Assembly: GCA_022842805.1 (NCBI GenBank)
Contig: JALHOX010000001.1
Span: 406 to 47,160, forward strand
From: Phycisphaerae bacterium
Lineage (GTDB): Bacteria > Planctomycetota > Phycisphaerae > UBA1845 > Fen-1342
DNA: 46,755 nucleotides
Reading direction: 5' to 3'
This document shows, piece by piece, positions 24,852-33,034 of this stretch (the stretch's first letter is position 1; each line of letters opens with the position of its first letter). The notes under the pieces were generated by a model. The model had not been told where the DNA came from. It worked only from the letters and a program-made list of their open reading frames with translations, and ran no database searches. The translations under genes and the position numbers were made by a program.

Positions 24852-25424
24852 ATGGTCGCGACCTTGAACGAAAGCAAGCCGAAAGTTGTGGATGTCTCGC
24901 CCGATCTGCTGACGCAATGGCTGCGCAGCGGCGAGGCGGTGCTGGTCGACGTGCGCGAGGACTTCGAGCACGCGAGCGAGCGCATCGAGGGTGCCGAGAA
25001 TCACCCGCTCTCGAAGTTCGACGCCGCCGCGCTGCGCGCTCGACACGCCGGCCGGCGGATCGTGTTTCATTGCCGCAGCGGCAAACGCTCGGCCGACGCT
25101 GCGACCCGCTTTCAGAGCGGCGATGCGCCCGTCTTCCAACTCGCGGGCGGCATTCAGGCCTGGAAAGACGCCGGACTGGCGACGCTCCGCCCGACGACGG
25201 GCCCGCGCGTCGATGTCATGCGCCAAACGCAGATGGTCATCGGCACGTTTGTGTTGGCCGGGGTATTGCTGGGCGCGTCTGTCTCGCCCTGGTTTCTGAT
25301 TCTGAGCGGCTTCATGGGCGCGGGTCTGATCTTCGCCGGTGCGTCGGGAACCTGTGGCATGGCGGTGATGATCGGCAAACTGCCCTGGAACCGCGTCGCC
25401 CCGACGTGTCCGACGGGCCGATGA
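24852..25424 (+). CDS. Rhodanese with DUF2892 membrane hairpin (YgaP-like)
   Basis: 190 residues; CGGAGGTGA precedes ATG 24852. Residues about 10-110 are a rhodanese domain (AVLVDVREDFEHASE, FHCRSGKRSADAA with active Cys at about 74, LAGGIQAWKDAGL). Residues about 125-185 carry two membrane spans (VIGTFVLAGVLLGASVSPWF and LILSGFMGAGLIFAG) and the CGMAVMIGKLPWN motif of DUF2892. E. coli YgaP is the model: a membrane-bound sulfurtransferase that may move sulfane sulfur or thiocyanate. The 26-base gap from the upstream gene supports cotranscription. Confidence 0.94.
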   Translation: MVATLNESKPKVVDVSPDLLTQWLRSGEAVLVDVREDFEHASERIEGAENHPLSKFDAAALRARHAGRRIVFHCRSGKRSADAATRFQSGDAPVFQLAGGIQAWKDAGLATLRPTTGPRVDVMRQTQMVIGTFVLAGVLLGASVSPWFLILSGFMGAGLIFAGASGTCGMAVMIGKLPWNRVAPTCPTGR

Positions 25425-25458
25425 ATCTGCCCGGTCTGGCTCGAATCGAGGCCTCGTT

Positions 25459-26292
25459 TTGATCCCCCTCGTGCTCGGCGCTCTGGTGGTCGGTCTTTCG
25501 CTCGGGCTGCTCGGCTCGGGCGGATCGATCCTGACCGTGCCCGTGCTCCGCTATCTGCTGCATCACGGCGAAAAGGTGGCGATCGCCGAGTCCCTCGCCA
25601 TCGTCTGCGCCATCGCGTTGGCCAGCGCCGTGCCCTACGCCCTGCAACGTCTGCTCGACTGGCGCTCGGTGCTGCTCTTCGGCCTGCCGGGAATGGTCGG
25701 CACCTTTTGCGGCGCGTGGTTGGCGCGGTTCATCCCCGGAGCGGTACAACTGCTGATCTTCGCACTGGTCATGCTTTGGGCCGCGCAATTGATGTGGCGA
25801 CGAGGATTGCGAAGCCGCAATGCGAGCGGCGCAGAAACCAACTCAACAGATGCGACGACTGCGCTGTCGCAGTCCACAAGCGTCGTCGCCCCGCGCGCCG
25901 CCGGCAGGATCGCCCTTGAGGGCGTATCGGTCGGCGCGCTGACGGGCATTGTCGGCGTCGGCGGCGGGTTTCTGATTGTTCCCGCGCTCGTCATCCTGGG
26001 CGGCTTGCCGATGCGGCGCGCGGTGGGCACGAGCCTCGCCATTATCACGCTGCAATCGGGCACGGGCTTTGCGAAACATCTGAACGTGCTCCAGTCGCTG
26101 AATCTCGCAGTCGACTGGCGCGTCATCGGTTCGTTCATCGCCGTCGGCGTGGTCGGCAGTCTGATCGGCAAAACGCTGAATGCGTACATCAATCAGGATG
26201 CGCTGCGGCGCGGCTTTGCGGTGCTTCTGGTTGTGATGGGGTTGTTTGTACTGGTGAAGGAGGGCGCTGCGCTGGCGGGTGCGTCAGCGTAA
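25459..26292 (+). CDS. TauE/SafE (DUF81) family membrane exporter
   Basis: 277 residues with 7-8 membrane spans in two related halves: GLSLGLLGSGGSILTVPVL and GALTGIVGVGGGFLIVPAL are the paired TauE motifs. A hydrophilic insertion (SRNASGAETNSTDATTALSQ) separates the halves. TauE/SafE proteins export sulfite, sulfonates or similar anions; here the likely cargo is sulfite or thiosulfate made by the persulfide dioxygenase two genes upstream. The TTG start at 25459 follows GAGG at 7 bases. Substrate is inferred from context. Confidence 0.92.
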   Translation: MIPLVLGALVVGLSLGLLGSGGSILTVPVLRYLLHHGEKVAIAESLAIVCAIALASAVPYALQRLLDWRSVLLFGLPGMVGTFCGAWLARFIPGAVQLLIFALVMLWAAQLMWRRGLRSRNASGAETNSTDATTALSQSTSVVAPRAAGRIALEGVSVGALTGIVGVGGGFLIVPALVILGGLPMRRAVGTSLAIITLQSGTGFAKHLNVLQSLNLAVDWRVIGSFIAVGVVGSLIGKTLNAYINQDALRRGFAVLLVVMGLFVLVKEGAALAGASA

Positions 26293-26316
26293 GGCGGGCT
26301 TGGATTCGGGGCAGCA

Positions 26317-26331
26317 GGGCGGGTTCCGCCC
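26317..26331 (+). repeat. Small GC hairpin after TauE gene
   Basis: GGGCGG-GTT-CCGCCC, 25 bases past the exporter stop. A stable stem without a U-tract; may help stop transcription of the sulfur operon. Confidence 0.5.
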
Positions 26332-26351
26332 GCCTCTTGGGCCGCCGAAAT

Positions 26352-26404
26352 AGAGGGCCGGTTTCGCATCACCGCAGGTAAGCGGCGGGTGAAACCGGCC
26401 CTCT
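26352..26404. terminator. Long hairpin between convergent genes, possible bidirectional terminator
   Basis: AGAGGGCCGGTTTC (26352-26365) and GAAACCGGCCCTCT (26391-26404), a perfect 14-bp stem with a 25-base loop, centred between the sulfur operon and the leftward HzsA-like gene. There is no U-tract on either strand, so termination is only probable. Confidence 0.5.
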
Positions 26405-26440
26405 CCCCTCATTGGCGAGTGATGCTCGCTCGATTGCTGC

Positions 26441-28915
26441 TTACCCGCCCGTCAGCAACGTCACGAACGGACTGATATCCGCCACTGTCACGAATCCGTC
26501 GTTGTTCAGGTCGGCGTTGTTGATGTTGCAACTCGGAAACGCGGCGGCGTAGCCCGACGGGTTGGTGAGCGCCAGGACGAAGCCGCCGATGTCGCCGACG
26601 GTGACGACCCCGTCGCAGTTCATGTCGCCCGCGAGGCGGCCGTTTTCGGCCAGCCAGTGATCGAGCAGATCACGCAGAGCTTCGGGCGGGTTGCTGGGCG
26701 GAAGCTGGCCGGTCTGATCAAACTGGCTCGGCCCGTGACACGAGGAGCAGACGCGGATTTCGCCCGGCTGAAAGGTGAGCCAGTTGCGCTCGCGCACCAC
26801 CGGCGTGCCGGTGGGATTGGTCAGTTGCCACGACAGCGCCCGCCGCGCCGGCACAAACGCCGCCACCGAACCGTCGAGCGCGACGCGGGCGCTAAAGGCC
26901 GGCCCCGCCGCGTTGGCCGGGTTCGCGTCGATCGCCGCCGCGTCGTGCAGCGGCTGCGCCAGCACTCGCCGACCGGGCCGCGGATTGCCGTTGTTGCTCA
27001 GGCTGCGGATCAAATCGGCCTGGAAAAGCTGCAAATGGGCCACGTCGTAAATGCGTCCCCCGGCGCCGATCGTCTGCGTGCCGCCCGGCACGCGCAGGTT
27101 GAAGGGCTGCTGCACGTCAAAGTCATCACGATTGGTAACGTCTCGGGCGACGATGAGTGCCAGGTTGCGCTGCTGCAGATACTGCTGCATCTCGGCGATG
27201 CTCACGCCCGCTTCGGCGAAAATCTGCTGCTCAATCGTCGGCACCGGCGTCGTTCGCCGCGCGGGCCGCGTGCGCGGGCGAACCTCGACCGCCTGCCATT
27301 CCCAAAGCCGCCCCGAATAGCTCACGAGCACATCGGGATCCCAGTAGCTGATGGTCTTGGTGATGCCCGCGGGGCCGGTCAGCGTCGCGCCGCCGACGGA
27401 GTAGCCATTGCCGCCGGGCGCGAGCAGCTTCAGGCGAAAGTCGTAGCGCGAGCCGGGATTGGCGCGCGTGCCGGTATTGGCGTCGGGCCGCGTCTCGCTG
27501 GTGTGCGTCGCGACGATCGATCCATCCGACAGCGGCAGTACGTCGCGATAGAGCCCCGAGTGATTGGCGCTGGGCGTCGCGTCGGGCTGCGACGTGTCGC
27601 GGTGGGTGATGTACTCGATCGAAACATGATCCGCATCGAGCGACGGCGGCGCGAACAGCCGCACCACCTGCCCCGCCGCGTGAGTCTGAAACTCCGGCGC
27701 GTCGACGCCCCAATAGCGCCCCGGCTGCGTCGGATCTTCCTTCACTTGCAGCAGATTCAGAATCTCGTTGGCGTTGAAGCGCGCCATCTGGCCATAGAAA
27801 TCTTCGACGTTCGGGTCGTCGTTGATCGAGGCGGGGATGTAGCCGTGCAACTCATGGCGGCCGAGGTGATTGAGAATCTCGAGGTCCGTGCCGTCCTCGT
27901 TCATCTGCCACGGGAAAAAGTGGTTGAAGCTGTGGCCGACCAGATTGGTCCCCGCCAGCAAATCCTGCCGCGCCGCGCGCGGCTCCGGATATACCTCGCT
28001 CCGATCGTTGAAAAGCGGCGTCGCGTTGGCCGCCTCGCTCGACCAGTTGAATGTGCCATAAGGCGGCGTCTGGCCGGCCGGCGTTCCGGCGTCGGCGTCG
28101 GCCTGCTGGTCGCGCTGCAGGTGGTCCCACTGGGTAAAGAGCACGCGACCGAAGCTGTCGAGGATCGGCGTAAAGTTGCCCGAGGGCGCGTGGTTCAGCA
28201 GCCGCAGGTCGCCCGTCGCCGGGTTGAGCGACCAGAGCCCCGTGTTCGTCGCCGCTTCCTCATACTCGTCCAACTGCGGGTGCAGATGGGCCGAGCCGTC
28301 GCGCGGGCGGTCGCTGCTGAAGAGAATCTGGTCGTCGCTGCCATAGAGCGGCGTGATGTTGTTGTAGTTCGCCGGCTGATTGCTCACGAGCGTGATGACC
28401 GGCGTCTGGCCCGCTCCGAATTGGGTGATCTCGTAGATCTGCCAATAGCGAGTGATCTGCTGATATTGCTGCGTCGGCGCGCCGACCACCATGCTGAAAA
28501 GTGCTTTCGTCCCCGACCAATGCACCGACGGATCGCGCACCGCGATCGCGTTCGCCCCCTGTTGGCCGCTCATGCCGTAGCCCGCCGCCTGCGTCAGGTT
28601 GCGCAGCGTTCCGTCGGCGTATCGAATCCACAGGTCGCCGCCACGCCCGACCGACGACATGCTGGTGCGGTGATTGCCGAAGACCGACCCGATCGTGACA
28701 AAATCGCCCGGGATCGGAATCTGCGTTACGAACAGAATCGGGTAGGGCGTCGCCTGCCCTTGCTCGATACCGCCCGCCGCGGCGCCCGTCGCGCCGCCAG
28801 CGGCCATTCCGGCCTCAACAGTCGGTGCGGCGGGTGGGCCTCCGGCATGAGCGACGCTCGGCGAAATGATCATCGCCAAGCCGCACAACGTCCGAGGATT
28901 CAACAAGATACGCAT
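26441..28915 (-). CDS. Secreted HzsA-middle-domain-like c-type cytochrome with dockerin-like C-terminus
   Basis: 824 residues from ATG 28915 (GGAGG upstream). Signal peptide (LCGLAMIISPSVAHA), then a beta-propeller-like region (PILFVTQIPIPGDFVTIGSV, WSGTKALFSMVVGAP, ILFSSDRPRDGS, VLFTQWDHLQRDQQ, HFFPWQMNEDGTDLEILNHL) resembling hydrazine synthase alpha subunit middle-domain proteins, a family also found far outside anammox bacteria. CSSCH (723-727) is one c-type heme site. Residues 763-824 are two EF-hand-like dockerin repeats (GDMNCDGVVTVGDIGGFV...NNDGFVTVADISPFVTLL). Probably periplasmic or surface-exposed; substrate unknown. It lacks the partner subunits and the heme count of true HzsA, so hydrazine synthesis is not implied. 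Confidence 0.87.
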   Translation of the reverse strand: MRILLNPRTLCGLAMIISPSVAHAGGPPAAPTVEAGMAAGGATGAAAGGIEQGQATPYPILFVTQIPIPGDFVTIGSVFGNHRTSMSSVGRGGDLWIRYADGTLRNLTQAAGYGMSGQQGANAIAVRDPSVHWSGTKALFSMVVGAPTQQYQQITRYWQIYEITQFGAGQTPVITLVSNQPANYNNITPLYGSDDQILFSSDRPRDGSAHLHPQLDEYEEAATNTGLWSLNPATGDLRLLNHAPSGNFTPILDSFGRVLFTQWDHLQRDQQADADAGTPAGQTPPYGTFNWSSEAANATPLFNDRSEVYPEPRAARQDLLAGTNLVGHSFNHFFPWQMNEDGTDLEILNHLGRHELHGYIPASINDDPNVEDFYGQMARFNANEILNLLQVKEDPTQPGRYWGVDAPEFQTHAAGQVVRLFAPPSLDADHVSIEYITHRDTSQPDATPSANHSGLYRDVLPLSDGSIVATHTSETRPDANTGTRANPGSRYDFRLKLLAPGGNGYSVGGATLTGPAGITKTISYWDPDVLVSYSGRLWEWQAVEVRPRTRPARRTTPVPTIEQQIFAEAGVSIAEMQQYLQQRNLALIVARDVTNRDDFDVQQPFNLRVPGGTQTIGAGGRIYDVAHLQLFQADLIRSLSNNGNPRPGRRVLAQPLHDAAAIDANPANAAGPAFSARVALDGSVAAFVPARRALSWQLTNPTGTPVVRERNWLTFQPGEIRVCSSCHGPSQFDQTGQLPPSNPPEALRDLLDHWLAENGRLAGDMNCDGVVTVGDIGGFVLALTNPSGYAAAFPSCNINNADLNNDGFVTVADISPFVTLLTGG

Positions 28916-29384
28916 CGAAAACCTCCGGAAAAAAGGACCGCCCGCGCGCAACGCGTCGAGACGCGTCGGGCCCAGGCGGAAAACGCTGGCGGGGTGATTC
29001 GGTCTGCCGGATAGGAGATGCGCCCGCCCGCGGCGCAGCATTGCGCCCCAGGCGTGGTCACGGTCGATTCACCGACGAAGCAACGGACTCTCGAGCGCAT
29101 CCCGGTGATCCCAGCAAGACACCGATGGATCTACTCGAACGTGTGTGCGGCGTTCGCAGCGGCGGAGAATACCCGCCGCCCCGCCCATCGCAATGCCCCG
29201 CAAGCGCGATTGTCCGCCCGCGTGCCCGCGAGTCGACGCGGCGAGTCGATCAGGCGATTCAATGCCGCGAGTCAATGCGGCCGCCGCGACCGTCACACGC
29301 GGCGAACACGACCCGCGAGCGACAGGTTGAATCGGCGACCGTGGTTGCGGTCAGTAACGCACAGCATCAGCCCGCCCCGCAACA
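28916..29384. other. Intergenic region, no gene seen
   Basis: About 470 bases between the HzsA-like start and the terminator of the FG-GAP gene. Arg-rich ORFs on the plus strand (29018-29577) have no coding character. It must contain the promoter and leader of the leftward gene, but I found no convincing promoter pair. Confidence 0.5.
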
Positions 29385-29385
29385 A

Positions 29386-29425
29386 AACAAAAAAAAAACA
29401 CGACCGAAGCCGGCGGCCTCGGTCG
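29386..29425 (-). terminator. Intrinsic terminator of the FG-GAP gene
   Basis: CGACCGA-GCC...GGC-TCGGTCG (29401-29425) makes a strong interrupted stem; on the minus strand it is followed by a long T-rich run (complement of the A-rich 29386-29400). Lies 41 bases past the stop at 29466. Confidence 0.85.
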
Positions 29426-29465
29426 CGTTGTGCAGCGGCATGGGTGCGCCTGGGCTACGCGTGTG

Positions 29466-31307
29466 TTACGCCCCGGTCAGCAACGCCGCGAACCCGCCAA
29501 TATCCCCTACGGTCACAAAGCCGTCGTTGTTAATGTCCGCGTTGAGGATGTCGCACCCCGGATTCGCTGTCGTGTAGCCAGCCGGATCGGTCAGCGCGAG
29601 CACGAACCCGCCAACGTCCCCGACCGTGACGAAGCCGTCGCAGTTCATGTCGCCGGGGAAGAGCGGTGTGGGGGCGGCGAACACATACGCGGCGCCGGCT
29701 TGCGGCGCGCTGTTGTCGGTCTGATTTCCATTCACACCCGTCGCAGCGCTATCTTCTGCAACTGCACCCACTAGCAGCGCGTCGCCGGAGGCCGCCACGG
29801 AACATCCGAACCCGTCGACAGCGCCCGTATTTGAGGCCTTGAGGTAAGCCTGCTGGCTCCAGGTCGTACCGCTGCGAACGAAGGTATAGGCGGCGCCGGC
29901 TGAGGGTGCGCTATTGTCGGCCTGGTTCCCATTCAGGCCCGTCGCGGCACCGTCTTCCGAAAGCGCGCCCACTACCACCTTGTCGCCGGAAATTGCCACC
30001 GCGTAGCCAAACCCGTCACCAGCGTCCGTATTTGAGGCCTTCATGTAGGCTTGCGGGCTCCATCCGTTTGCGCCGCGAACGAACACGTAGGCGGCGCCGG
30101 ATCCGCTTGTCGCGTTGTCGGCCTGATTCCCATTTACGCCCGTCGCGGCGCTGTCTTCGCCCACCGCGCCCACCACCACCGTGTCACCGGAAACCGCCAC
30201 CGGGAAGCCGAACCGGTCATCCGAACCCGAATTCGCCGCCTTCACGTAGGCCTGCTGGCTCCAAGTCGGGCCTTTGCGGACGAAGACATAGGCGGCGCCG
30301 GCGTCTTCCGCCCCGTCGTCGGCCTGATTCCCGTTCACGTCCGTCGCGGCGCTGTCTTCAAACGGCGCGCCCACCGCAACCGTTTCGCCGGAGACCGCCA
30401 CCGAATAGGCGAATCGGTCCGCAATACCCGTGTTTGAGGCCTTGAGGTAGGCCTGCTGGCTCCAGGTCGCACCGCTGCGAACGAAGACATAGGCGGCGCC
30501 GGCACTGAATGCAGTGTTGTCGGCCTGATTCCCATTCACGCCCGTGGCGGCGCTACCTTCTTGATACGCGCCCACCACCACCGTGTCGCTGGAGATCGCA
30601 ACTGACCAGCCGAACACGTCACCCGTACTGGTATTCGAGGCCTTGAGATAGGCCTGCTGTTCCCAGGTCGAACCACTGCGAACGAAAACATAGGCGGCGC
30701 CGGCGGCGGCGGCCGTGTTGTCGGACTGATTCCCATCCACGCCCGTTGCGGCGCTGGCCTCTCCGGGCGCGCCCACCAAAACCGTATCGCCGCAGATCGC
30801 CACCGAGGTGCCGAAGTAGTCACTTGAACCAGTGTTCGAGGCCTTCAGGTAGGCCTGCTGGCTCCAGGTCGTACCGTTGCGAACGAACACGTACGCGGCA
30901 CCGGAGTCAATTGCGCTGTTGTCGGCCTGATTCCCGTTCACGCCCGTCGCGGCGTTGTCTTCATTGGGCGTGCCCACCACGACCGTGTCGTCGGAGAGCG
31001 CCACCGAATGGCCGAACCAGTCATTAGCGCTCGTGTTCGACGCCTTCAGGTAAGCCTGTTGCTCGAACGGGTCGAGACCCCGGAGAAATTCGTCCGACTC
31101 CACTTCCGCCTGCCGGGCCGCGGCGTATGCGGTGCGAATGCTGGCCCAGTCCGCCGCCGACAGGTCCTTCGGCACCGCACCCTCGGGCACCGCGCTTGCA
31201 ACCCGCCCGGTCGGATCCGATGCAGCAACGCCGCCCGCCATCGCCGTTACGACGAGCAGCCCCGCGCTCATCGCGCGAACGATCGTCTCGATCCTCCAAG
31301 TGATCAT
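29466..31307 (-). CDS. Secreted seven-repeat FG-GAP (integrin-like propeller) protein with dockerin-like tail
   Basis: 613 residues. Signal sequence (AMSAGLLVVTAMAGGVAA), a short helical region, then seven near-identical repeats of 67 residues beginning QQAYLKASNT and containing D-x-FG-x-SVA, DTVVVGAP-x-ED and GAAYVFVR, the FG-GAP pattern of integrin-type beta-propellers. Seven units fit one closed seven-bladed ring. The C-terminal 60 residues are the dockerin-like pair GDMNCDGFVTVGDIGGFV and NNDGFVTVGDIGGFAALL. It is probably secreted or cell-surface attached. The repeat marker GCGGCGCC recurs every 201 bases. Family and architecture are clear; function unknown. Confidence 0.93.
   Translation of the reverse strand: MITWRIETIVRAMSAGLLVVTAMAGGVAASDPTGRVASAVPEGAVPKDLSAADWASIRTAYAAARQAEVESDEFLRGLDPFEQQAYLKASNTSANDWFGHSVALSDDTVVVGTPNEDNAATGVNGNQADNSAIDSGAAYVFVRNGTTWSQQAYLKASNTGSSDYFGTSVAICGDTVLVGAPGEASAATGVDGNQSDNTAAAAGAAYVFVRSGSTWEQQAYLKASNTSTGDVFGWSVAISSDTVVVGAYQEGSAATGVNGNQADNTAFSAGAAYVFVRSGATWSQQAYLKASNTGIADRFAYSVAVSGETVAVGAPFEDSAATDVNGNQADDGAEDAGAAYVFVRKGPTWSQQAYVKAANSGSDDRFGFPVAVSGDTVVVGAVGEDSAATGVNGNQADNATSGSGAAYVFVRGANGWSPQAYMKASNTDAGDGFGYAVAISGDKVVVGALSEDGAATGLNGNQADNSAPSAGAAYTFVRSGTTWSQQAYLKASNTGAVDGFGCSVAASGDALLVGAVAEDSAATGVNGNQTDNSAPQAGAAYVFAAPTPLFPGDMNCDGFVTVGDVGGFVLALTDPAGYTTANPGCDILNADINNDGFVTVGDIGGFAALLTGA
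29689..31070 (-). repeat. Tandem 201-bp repeats inside the FG-GAP gene
   Basis: The start of GCGGCGCCGG (or GCGGCACCGG) falls at 29689, 29890, 30091, 30292, 30493, 30694 and 30895: an exact 201-base spacing with no slippage. The DNA copies are strongly alike (CTTGAGGTAGGCCTGCTGGC recurs with few changes). Confidence 0.9.
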
Positions 31308-31537
31308 CGGCTACCCCATTTCAAGAGACTTGCACACCCAAAGCGGTTGCGCGGCACACGAATGTCGCAAATCGACGGCCCGCCGCCGTGCGTCAATCGA
31401 AGATTGAAGATATCGATCCGGGAAGCGCGACTCAACCAAAAAAAACGCCACGACTCGCCAACGCGATGGTCTTCGCGCAGCGGCCCCCGCCCGTCGCCCG
31501 CCGCGCAGTGCAAAAGCAACGCGTCCCCCGGGCAAAC

Positions 31538-32761
31538 TCAGCGCGGCGCCGCCGACTCCAGCGCTTTCACAAACTCCGCCCCCAGCTTGTCGCGCGAAAA
31601 GTCGCGCTCCGCCAGCGCTCGGCCGCGCGCCCCCATCTGCTTCAGTTCGCCGCGCCGTTCGTGGAACTTCAGACATGCATCCGCAAACGCCCGCGGATCA
31701 TCCGGCGGCACGACAATCCCGCAGCGATTCTCTTCGATCATCCCCGCCAGCCAGCCCGGATAGTTGTTCAGCACTGGAATCCCGCTGGCGATGTAATCAA
31801 AAAACTTGTTGGGCGACGTGCCGTAATAAAACGCCGGCAGGTTTTGCAGGATCATCAGCCCCACGTCGAGCTGCGGCAGCAGCCGCGCCAGCTCGTTCTT
31901 GGGCATCGACGGCAGCCACGTGCAATAGTCGTTCAGCCCCTCGGCGTTGCTCCGCGCCACCAGCTTGTCCTTCTGGCCGCCCTGGCCGATGAAGATGAAC
32001 CGCACGCCTCGGGCCCCACGCCGCTTCAGCTCCGCCGCCGCGTCGAGCACGCTGTCGAGGCCGTTGGCAAGTCCATGCGCACCGGTGAAGACGAAGCGCG
32101 TGTCCTCCAGCGGGCCAAAGCGCGGGTCGGCGCTCCGCTCCGTCGAAGGCAGCCACAGATCGGTGTCGGCGGCATTCGGGATCATGCTGGTCTGCGCCGC
32201 CGGATAGCCCGTGCGAATCACCCCTTCGCGAATTCCCGGCGACAGGGCCACGATGTGCCTGGCTGCGAAGTAGATCTGCTTTTCGAGCCGCTGCAAATAC
32301 CACTTGATCAGCGGGTTTTTCACAATCCCCATCGCGATCGGCACTTCCGGCCACAGATCGCGCACTTCAAACACGAAGCGCGCGCCCAGCTTTCGCGAAC
32401 CCTTCATCCCCGGAATGCCAACGGTCAGCGGCGTCGACGTTGCGAAAACCAGGTCGGCCTCGCTGTCGCGCACCACCTGCGTCGCCGTCTGCGCAAATCG
32501 CCAAAAAGCCAGCACACGCCGTGCAAAACCCATCTTGTTGGCGTATGGCTCCGCGATGACGCGTACGTTGATTCCGTCGATCGTCTCGTCGTTGACGCGC
32601 TTCTCAAGCTTGCCGAAAGAGGGCGCGTTCAGGTCGCTGGAACCGCAGACCATCGTCACGCGATGTCCGGCGGCAATTAGCCGGCGGGCCATCTCGTAAG
32701 ACCGGGTCCCGGTCATGCCCTGCTTCGTCGAAAAGTGCTGGTGGATATAGCAAATGTGCAT
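31538..32761 (-). CDS. Glycosyltransferase family 4 (WbuB-like)
   Basis: 407 residues from ATG 32761; the longer frame to 32965 runs across a tRNA gene and is rejected. N-terminal MHICYIHQHFSTKQGMTGTRSYEMARRLIAAGH and RDLWPEVPIAMG (acceptor side), then GAHGLANGLDSVLDAA and PNKFFDYIASGIPVLNNYPG (the E/D-x7-E-like nucleotide-sugar region) define a GT-B, GT4-type retaining transferase of the colanic/O-antigen kind. It acts on the cytoplasmic face of the membrane in polysaccharide assembly. No other polysaccharide gene adjoins it. A 230-base gap separates it from the FG-GAP gene. Confidence 0.92.
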   Translation of the reverse strand: MHICYIHQHFSTKQGMTGTRSYEMARRLIAAGHRVTMVCGSSDLNAPSFGKLEKRVNDETIDGINVRVIAEPYANKMGFARRVLAFWRFAQTATQVVRDSEADLVFATSTPLTVGIPGMKGSRKLGARFVFEVRDLWPEVPIAMGIVKNPLIKWYLQRLEKQIYFAARHIVALSPGIREGVIRTGYPAAQTSMIPNAADTDLWLPSTERSADPRFGPLEDTRFVFTGAHGLANGLDSVLDAAAELKRRGARGVRFIFIGQGGQKDKLVARSNAEGLNDYCTWLPSMPKNELARLLPQLDVGLMILQNLPAFYYGTSPNKFFDYIASGIPVLNNYPGWLAGMIEENRCGIVVPPDDPRAFADACLKFHERRGELKQMGARGRALAERDFSRDKLGAEFVKALESAAPR

Positions 32762-32885
32762 CGACGCAGAATAGGGCTGGAGGGGTAGGGGGGAGAAGGG
32801 GCTGAGCGAGCTTGTGCCCGGGCGCATCAGCCGCCCGCGCACTGCCGCCGCCCTTGTCGCGGTCGCGCACGCGTCCCCAAAAACC

Positions 32886-32971
32886 GGAGCGGGTGGGATT
32901 CGAACCCACGGTGCAGTTTCCCGCACACACGCTTTCCAAGCGTGCTCCTTCGGCCACTCGGACACCGCTCC
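32886..32971 (-). tRNA. tRNA-Ser (GGA)
   Basis: 86 bases. Acceptor ends pair GGAGCGG with CCGCTCC-type complement; anticodon loop CTTGGAAAG gives anticodon GGA; a long variable arm (GTGTGCGGGAAACTGCAC) is typical of class II Ser tRNA; T-loop GGTTCGAATCC. The CCA end is not encoded. Confidence 0.97.
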
Positions 32972-32988
32972 AAATCAGATTGCCCCGA

Positions 32989-32994
32989 ACTATA
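32989..32994 (-). promoter_or_regulatory. Putative -10 element of tRNA-Ser promoter
   Basis: TATAGT on the minus strand, 17 bases before the tRNA 5' end. The -35 region is not recognisable. Confidence 0.5.
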
Positions 32995-33034
32995 CCCCAA
33001 ACGCCGCCCCCGGCAGACACGATCTTACCCCGCC

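Noticed and set aside
26441..28915. True hydrazine synthase subunit
   Set aside because: Only one heme motif, a dockerin tail, and no HzsB/HzsC neighbours; the domain family is broader than anammox.
26657..29014. 785-residue plus-strand ORF
   Set aside because: Antisense to the HzsA-like gene; low-complexity Arg/Val composition and no motifs.
29018..29577. Possible small plus-strand genes in the gap before the FG-GAP gene
   Set aside because: Two overlapping Arg/Pro-rich frames, no ribosome binding site, and they run into the terminator and the end of the FG-GAP gene.
29689..31070. CRISPR array
   Set aside because: The regular spacing comes from 201-bp coding repeats of an FG-GAP protein, with no short repeat-spacer structure or cas genes.
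31437..31450. A-rich run downstream of the glycosyltransferase gene as a terminator
   Set aside because: On the minus strand it is a T-run, but I could not find a convincing stem just upstream of it.
32762..32965. N-terminal extension of the glycosyltransferase
   Set aside because: The extension would read through tRNA-Ser (32886-32971); the conserved family start MHICYIHQHF is at 32761.
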